Shown piece by piece: positions 6,385-9,966 of a DNA stretch of 9,966 nt. Within the stretch, counting starts at the first letter, position 1, and every line of letters starts with the position of its first letter. This stretch comes from Oscillospiraceae bacterium (GTDB lineage Bacteria > Bacillota > Clostridia > Oscillospirales > Ruminococcaceae): NCBI GenBank assembly GCA_017828935.1, contig JAGAUG010000054.1, positions 1 through 9,966 of the forward strand, read 5' to 3'. The position numbers and the translations under genes are program-made. A model generated the notes under the pieces. That model saw only the letters and a list, made by a program, of their open reading frames with translations, was not told the DNA's origin and made no database searches.

Positions 6385-7242
6385 CTATTCGGACACATCT
6401 TTTTTATCTTCTTGCGACTTCTTTGTCTTAATAGGCTCTTTATACGGCTTAAAATATACTTTTGAATTCTTTTGGATGCTTGTTGCATCAATAATTCCTT
6501 TTTCGTTTTTGTCGAGATTTCTCTCAATAATTTTATTTATAAATCTGATTTTATAATCTATTTGATTTATCTTTCCTAATAAAATAACTATCCTGTCTTG
6601 ATAAATAATTTTTATGCTAGATTTATTAGTTATATCGATTTTTGTTATGTCTTTAAATTTATTAGTCTCGACCGACTCCATCAGTCCCCAAAATATTTCG
6701 TCATCTTTTAAAATAAAATCTCCTACACTATTATCTAAAATATCTATTCCTAATATTTGTATCAAATTATCTATCTTTTGGTTTTTATTTTTTAATATTT
6801 TTTCTTCTAAGATTTTCATATTCTTACTAAGAATAAAATATCTATCTGTATCTTTTATTTTTATAAAATATTTTGGAGTCGCGTCAACTAGAGATATAAA
6901 AATTTTATTCGGCAATTTTTTTTTAACATTAGCTTCATCTATATAAACTAAATTATTTTTTATTTTTTTACTAATAATATCTGACTTGTATTTAAAAATA
7001 TTTTCGTCGACTTCTAAATCTAAAATTTTTTTAATCTGTTGCTGATTATATTTTTGACTCCCAGTTATTTTAATTTCAGATATCTTAAAAAAACTATGTA
7101 TTATAAAAAACAAACTTATTAAAACAACACTAATAATTAAAAATATATAAAAAATTATTAATCTTCGTTTTTGCTTTCTTCTATGTTTTTGTGCGTTGAC
7201 TTTTCGTTTTATTTCTAATCTATCGCTTTTAGATTCTATCAA
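6385..7242 (-). CDS. ftsQ: Cell division protein DivIB/FtsQ
   Basis: This is a bitopic division protein that joins the septal FtsL/DivIC-FtsW-PBP complex and helps activate septal peptidoglycan synthesis. The 285-residue protein has a very basic cytoplasmic tail (1-28), one membrane segment (29-52), a POTRA domain (about 54-122, with ISEIKITGSQKYNQQQIKKI and the LPNKIFISLVDATP end), and a beta domain to about 265 that includes the family-like GIIDAT motif (249-254). A lysine-rich acidic/basic tail follows. The start is TTG at 7242-7240. It is supported by AGGAG (7256-7252) nine bases upstream, which lies inside the last codons of the yczE-like gene. It is the last gene of its operon. Unusually, no mur or fts genes adjoin it. 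Confidence 0.92.
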   Translation of the reverse strand: MIESKSDRLEIKRKVNAQKHRRKQKRRLIIFYIFLIISVVLISLFFIIHSFFKISEIKITGSQKYNQQQIKKILDLEVDENIFKYKSDIISKKIKNNLVYIDEANVKKKLPNKIFISLVDATPKYFIKIKDTDRYFILSKNMKILEEKILKNKNQKIDNLIQILGIDILDNSVGDFILKDDEIFWGLMESVETNKFKDITKIDITNKSSIKIIYQDRIVILLGKINQIDYKIRFINKIIERNLDKNEKGIIDATSIQKNSKVYFKPYKEPIKTKKSQEDKKDVSE

Positions 7243-7247
7243 TTAAC

Positions 7248-7895
7248 TTAATCTCCTGATTTATTTAATATAAAATATTTTTTTATATTCTTAATTACAA
7301 AACCCGAAATTGGTCCAACTAAAATCATACAAAATATTGTCGCTAACCCAACAACACCACCAAGTAAGTAGCCTAAAATTACAAATATTAAATCACAAAT
7401 CATTCTTACCCAAAAATATTTTAATTTAAAACGTTCAGATATTATAATAGAAACTAAATCAACCGGCGCCGCTCCCATCTCACTAGAGACATAAAGACCA
7501 ATCCCAGTCGCTAAAACAACCGTTCCAATCAGCATCCAAATCGTCTTAAAAATAATTCCATTATTTAACAAAATAATGTCTTCTAAGAGCTTTACCCACT
7601 GATCTATAAACAACCCTACACAAAACATTCCAGCAAAAGTTCCTATTTGAATATATTTAAATTTATATTTTATAACCAAAAATATAAATATTAATAAATT
7701 TATAAATATTAAAGTATTCCCAACACTAAAAATACTAAAAATATTTGAATCTAAATTTTCTAATCTTAAACTAATAGACTGAGCAAACACCGTTACAGGA
7801 TCAGAACCCCAATTATTAATAAGCGATATTGCGGCGCCCATCCCTATTAAAGCAACACCTAAAAAAACTAGCAATATTTTTTTTATAAAATTCAT
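7248..7895 (-). CDS. YczE-like integral membrane protein
   Basis: This is a 215-residue polytopic membrane protein of the YczE/YyaS group (related to YitT). I count about six hydrophobic segments, near residues 5-27, 58-77, 80-98, 115-136, 165-178 and 181-203. Two copies of a related motif, NWGSDPVTVFAQS (28-40) and EMGAAPVDLVSI (139-150), each follow a membrane segment and indicate an internal duplication, as is characteristic of this family. The biochemical role of the family is not established; in Bacillus subtilis YczE affects bacillomycin/surfactin-type production without a known mechanism. GGAGG (7911-7907) lies within the last codons of rsgA, 11 bases before the ATG, and the gene ends five bases before the ftsQ TTG start, so expression is coupled to both neighbours. 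Confidence 0.85.
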   Translation of the reverse strand: MNFIKKILLVFLGVALIGMGAAISLINNWGSDPVTVFAQSISLRLENLDSNIFSIFSVGNTLIFINLLIFIFLVIKYKFKYIQIGTFAGMFCVGLFIDQWVKLLEDIILLNNGIIFKTIWMLIGTVVLATGIGLYVSSEMGAAPVDLVSIIISERFKLKYFWVRMICDLIFVILGYLLGGVVGLATIFCMILVGPISGFVIKNIKKYFILNKSGD

Positions 7896-7903
7896 CTAAT
7901 AAT

Positions 7904-8794
7904 TTACCTCCAAATATTTTTTTTAATATCTCTTATTTGTCTTGTTAACTTTTCGTAGCTACTATATCTACTTTCGCTAATTTTATTTTGATTTTTAAGT
8001 TCTATTATTTTACAACCAATTTCTGATATATGACTACAGTTATTAAACTTACATTGATTTTTATAATCACAAAACTCAACAAATAATTCATCAAGATTTA
8101 TATTTTTATTAATAAAATTTTTGTAATACTCTATCCCAATCGAAGAAAAACCTGGCGTATCAACTATACTACAACCATCTATTTCTATTATTTCAACGTT
8201 CTTTGTAACATGCCGTCCTCTTCCAAGCTTTTTACTGGTCTCTCCTGTTTTTAAATTAAATTTATCTTTAAATAAAGAATTTATAAACGAAGTCTTTCCA
8301 ACTCCGCTGTTACCAGCTAAGACATTTAATTTGTTTTTTATTAAACTTAAAATTTCGTCTTTTATTTTAAGATCAATATTTAAATTATTTATCTCAAAAA
8401 CTCTGTATCCAATACTCGAATATATATCATAGATTTTTTTATTTTGTTTTATATCTGTTTTTGTTAATAATATTATAGCTTTTATTTTTAAAAGACGAGC
8501 AATGGCTAACATAATATCTATATTATAAAAATCCGGCTCAGGACAGTAGGTAGAAACAACTATAATTAGCTGATCAACGTTCGCAACAGACGGTCTAATT
8601 AAAAAATTTTTTCTCTCGAGAATTTTTGTTATAACGCTAAATTTATTTTGGTCTAAATCTATTATAACGTTATCTCCAACGAGCGGCAAGCTTCTATTTT
8701 TTTTTAATAGCCCTTTCAATTTGCTTTCTATTATATTTCCAGTATCTGTTTTTATATAATAAAAATCCGAAATTATTTTAATTATTTTATTAAT
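7904..8794 (-). CDS. rsgA: Ribosome small subunit-dependent GTPase RsgA, probable ATT start
   Basis: RsgA is a circularly permuted GTPase that checks late 30S subunit maturation. The G4 motif comes first as TKTD, then G1 GNSGVGKTS, the switch region GRGRHVT and G3 DTPG. A C-terminal zinc motif follows, CKFNNCSHISEIGC (C-x4-C-x-H-x5-C). The only canonical in-frame start is TTG at 8719, which has no ribosome binding site and would remove the first strands of the OB domain. The frame upstream stays open for 25 codons and reads NKIIKIISDFYYIKTDTG, matching the family N-terminus (xKIIKalsGFYYV). The only plausible start before it is ATT at 8794, nine bases after AAAGCAGG; an in-frame TAA lies at 8800. 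The resulting 296 residues is the normal family length. Gene identity is near certain; the start codon is an inference. Confidence 0.9.
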   Translation of the reverse strand: MNKIIKIISDFYYIKTDTGNIIESKLKGLLKKNRSLPLVGDNVIIDLDQNKFSVITKILERKNFLIRPSVANVDQLIIVVSTYCPEPDFYNIDIMLAIARLLKIKAIILLTKTDIKQNKKIYDIYSSIGYRVFEINNLNIDLKIKDEILSLIKNKLNVLAGNSGVGKTSFINSLFKDKFNLKTGETSKKLGRGRHVTKNVEIIEIDGCSIVDTPGFSSIGIEYYKNFINKNINLDELFVEFCDYKNQCKFNNCSHISEIGCKIIELKNQNKISESRYSSYEKLTRQIRDIKKNIWR

Positions 8795-8803
8795 AGTTTA
8801 TAA

Positions 8804-8811
8804 CCTGCTTT
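8804..8811 (-). promoter_or_regulatory. Ribosome binding site that supports the ATT start of rsgA
   Basis: Minus-strand AAAGCAGG differs from AAAGGAGG by one base and ends nine bases before ATT (8794-8792). That is the same spacing as the two left-edge ORFs, the LRR gene and ftsQ. No comparable sequence precedes the TTG at 8719. Confidence 0.55.
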
Positions 8812-8835
8812 CTTATTTTTTTTAGCTTCAAAACT

Positions 8836-8865
8836 AAAAAGACTTCTTATATTAGGAGTCTTTTT
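8836..8865 (-). terminator. Hairpin between prkC and rsgA, probable terminator
   Basis: A 12-bp stem (8836-8847 with 8854-8865, one G-T wobble) with a six-base loop has A-tract and T-tract arms: AAAAAGACTCC then AAGTCTTTTT on the minus strand. It lies 21 bases after the prkC stop. Because no clear promoter precedes rsgA, it may be a partial terminator allowing read-through. Its symmetry lets it work in either direction. Confidence 0.75.
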
Positions 8866-8886
8866 AATTTTAATTTTAAATTAAAT

Positions 8887-9966
8887 TTAATCTTCTTGAT
8901 TTTCTGGCCTTTGAGGAAAGTTCGCCGAATAATTTTTTGTAACTTCATATTTTGAGTTATCAAAATCCACACTGAATTCAGCATAAGGCTTGTTATCAAA
9001 CATAATCTTTACTTTTCCAGTTCCTTCTCCTTCAATTTCAACTCTCCAAACTCCTGATTCTATTCCCGCTGGCTCAATTCTTTCGGCTTTGACTTCTTTT
9101 CCGTCTAAAAGCGCTTGAGCGTTAACAACTTCTGTTATATAAGGTAATCTTATTGGTAACACTAGACTTTTTATTGGTTTGTTCCCACTGCTCTTGTTAA
9201 TATTGATAAACGTATTAACAGGAACCTGTGAATCTTTATCCGGATCTTGAGCAACGATAATTCCTTCTGGAATATCAGTATCAACACTACTTATCTCGCC
9301 TATATTAAGATCTTGTTCTTTAAGTAATTTAACAGCATCTTCTAGCTTTACTCCTATTAGACTCGGAACCGACACTAATTTTTGTTCAGCGCCAGTACTG
9401 ACATAAACTCTAACAGTTGTTCCCATCGGAACTTCGCTATCTTTATCTGGATTTGTTTTTATAACAAAATTTTCTGTAATTTCTGGGTCGTGCATCTTCG
9501 CCACAGAAACTTTAAGTCCTAATTTTTGAAGCTCTGACGTCGCTGTATCTGATCTTTTATTCGAAAAATCCGGAATCGTAACAAACTTTCTTCCCTTGCT
9601 GACTTTAACTTTAATTATTGCTTTATTTTTTACAACCCTACCAGGATTAGGCGTTTGTTCAAAAATATATCCTTCATCGTATTCTTCGCTATAAGATGTT
9701 GTCTCTTGTTGAATATCAAAAGATTTATATTTATCTTCTTTTAGAACTTCCTGATATACTTTTCCAACTAGATCTGGAACTTCAACTTCTTTTGAAGGCG
9801 CAAACGGATTATAAACTAAATAAGCAACAACAACAAAAATTATCGAGGCTACAACTAAAGCCAAAGCGATCCCTGTTAAACTTTGTATCGCTGTTAGGCT
9901 TTTTTTTTGTTTTTGATTATTATTTTCTTCTTTAAACATATTTATTTTATTATTATAATTATTATA
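8887..9966 (-). CDS. prkC: PrkC/Stk-type Ser/Thr kinase, C-terminal membrane and PASTA part, cut by the right edge
   Basis: Residues here are numbered from the ATG at 9939. A juxtamembrane basic linker (1-21) leads into one membrane segment (22-43). Three extracellular PASTA domains follow at about 51-116 (VEVPDLVGK), 118-184 (VTIPDFSNK) and 187-252 (VSVPSLIGV), then a ~95-residue beta-rich C-terminal domain. This is the standard architecture downstream of the kinase domain in PrkC, which binds muropeptides and signals growth and, in Bacillus, germination. The ATG is probably internal: the nine codons between it and the window end are all sense codons and hold no ribosome binding site. The kinase domain would lie beyond the edge. 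The next gene being rsgA matches the usual Bacillota order prkC-rsgA. A stand-alone PASTA protein without kinase is the alternative. Confidence 0.85.
   Translation of the reverse strand, partial: YNNYNNKINMFKEENNNQKQKKSLTAIQSLTGIALALVVASIIFVVVAYLVYNPFAPSKEVEVPDLVGKVYQEVLKEDKYKSFDIQQETTSYSEEYDEGYIFEQTPNPGRVVKNKAIIKVKVSKGRKFVTIPDFSNKRSDTATSELQKLGLKVSVAKMHDPEITENFVIKTNPDKDSEVPMGTTVRVYVSTGAEQKLVSVPSLIGVKLEDAVKLLKEQDLNIGEISSVDTDIPEGIIVAQDPDKDSQVPVNTFININKSSGNKPIKSLVLPIRLPYITEVVNAQALLDGKEVKAERIEPAGIESGVWRVEIEGEGTGKVKIMFDNKPYAEFSVDFDNSKYEVTKNYSANFPQRPENQED

Noticed and set aside
6327..6527. 66-codon minus-strand ORF overlapping the end of ftsQ
   Set aside because: It lies in another frame within the ftsQ coding sequence, has no ribosome binding site, and its lysine/arginine-rich product is typical of a shadow frame.
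6614..6946. 110-codon plus-strand ORF antisense to ftsQ
   Set aside because: It is fully inside ftsQ on the opposite strand, and its hydrophobic Ile/Phe/Ser-rich product is the expected mirror of an AT-rich Lys/Asn-rich gene. There is no ribosome binding site.
9696..9935. 79-codon plus-strand ORF antisense to the PASTA protein
   Set aside because: It is antisense to clear PASTA and membrane-segment coding, and its Leu/Gln-rich product looks like a shadow of it.

Overview
The window comes from a very AT-rich, Gram-positive-type, endospore-forming bacterium (Bacillota). Three things point there: a complete GerA-type germinant receptor operon, strong AGGAGG ribosome binding sites with textbook housekeeping (sigma-A) promoters, and a cluster with a PASTA-domain kinase, RsgA and DivIB/FtsQ. 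Base composition and gene style would fit a low-GC clostridium or a host-associated relative such as the segmented filamentous bacteria (Candidatus Arthromitus). The sequence alone does not settle the genus.

Layout. Bases 1-181 (minus) hold the start of a leftward transcription unit: a near-consensus extended -10 promoter, a 21-codon ORF, then a second ORF overlapping it by ATGA and running off the left edge. Bases 402-4306 (plus) hold gerAA-gerAB-gerAC, the three subunits of a germinant receptor for the spore inner membrane. Bases 4307-4434 contain two hairpins that separate this operon from a convergent gene. Bases 4433-6121 (minus) encode a lipoprotein with three BspA-like leucine-rich-repeat modules, driven by its own strong promoter. 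Bases 6271-6350 hold the terminator of the next minus-strand operon and further small inverted repeats. Bases 6385-8794 (minus) are rsgA, a YczE-like membrane protein gene and divIB/ftsQ, packed head to tail with each ribosome binding site inside the end of the preceding gene. Bases 8887-9966 (minus) are the C-terminal, membrane and PASTA part of a PrkC-type Ser/Thr kinase whose kinase domain lies beyond the right edge. A hairpin separates it from rsgA.

How the genes relate. The gerA operon senses germinants in the dormant spore. PrkC, whose PASTA domains bind muropeptides or peptidoglycan, is in Bacillus a second germination and growth signal receptor, so both ends of the window carry possible exit-from-dormancy sensors. 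RsgA (ribosome assembly) and DivIB (septal wall synthesis) are housekeeping functions. The LRR lipoprotein is a probable surface-interaction protein and looks like an independent accessory gene.

Most useful non-routine readings: rsgA appears to start at a non-canonical ATT 25 codons upstream of its only in-frame canonical start (a TTG); the apparent start of the PASTA protein is an edge artefact; and the left edge carries a strongly promoted small-ORF pair of unknown function. I see no CRISPR array, tRNA, rRNA, transposase gene or obvious new multi-gene defence or biosynthetic system.
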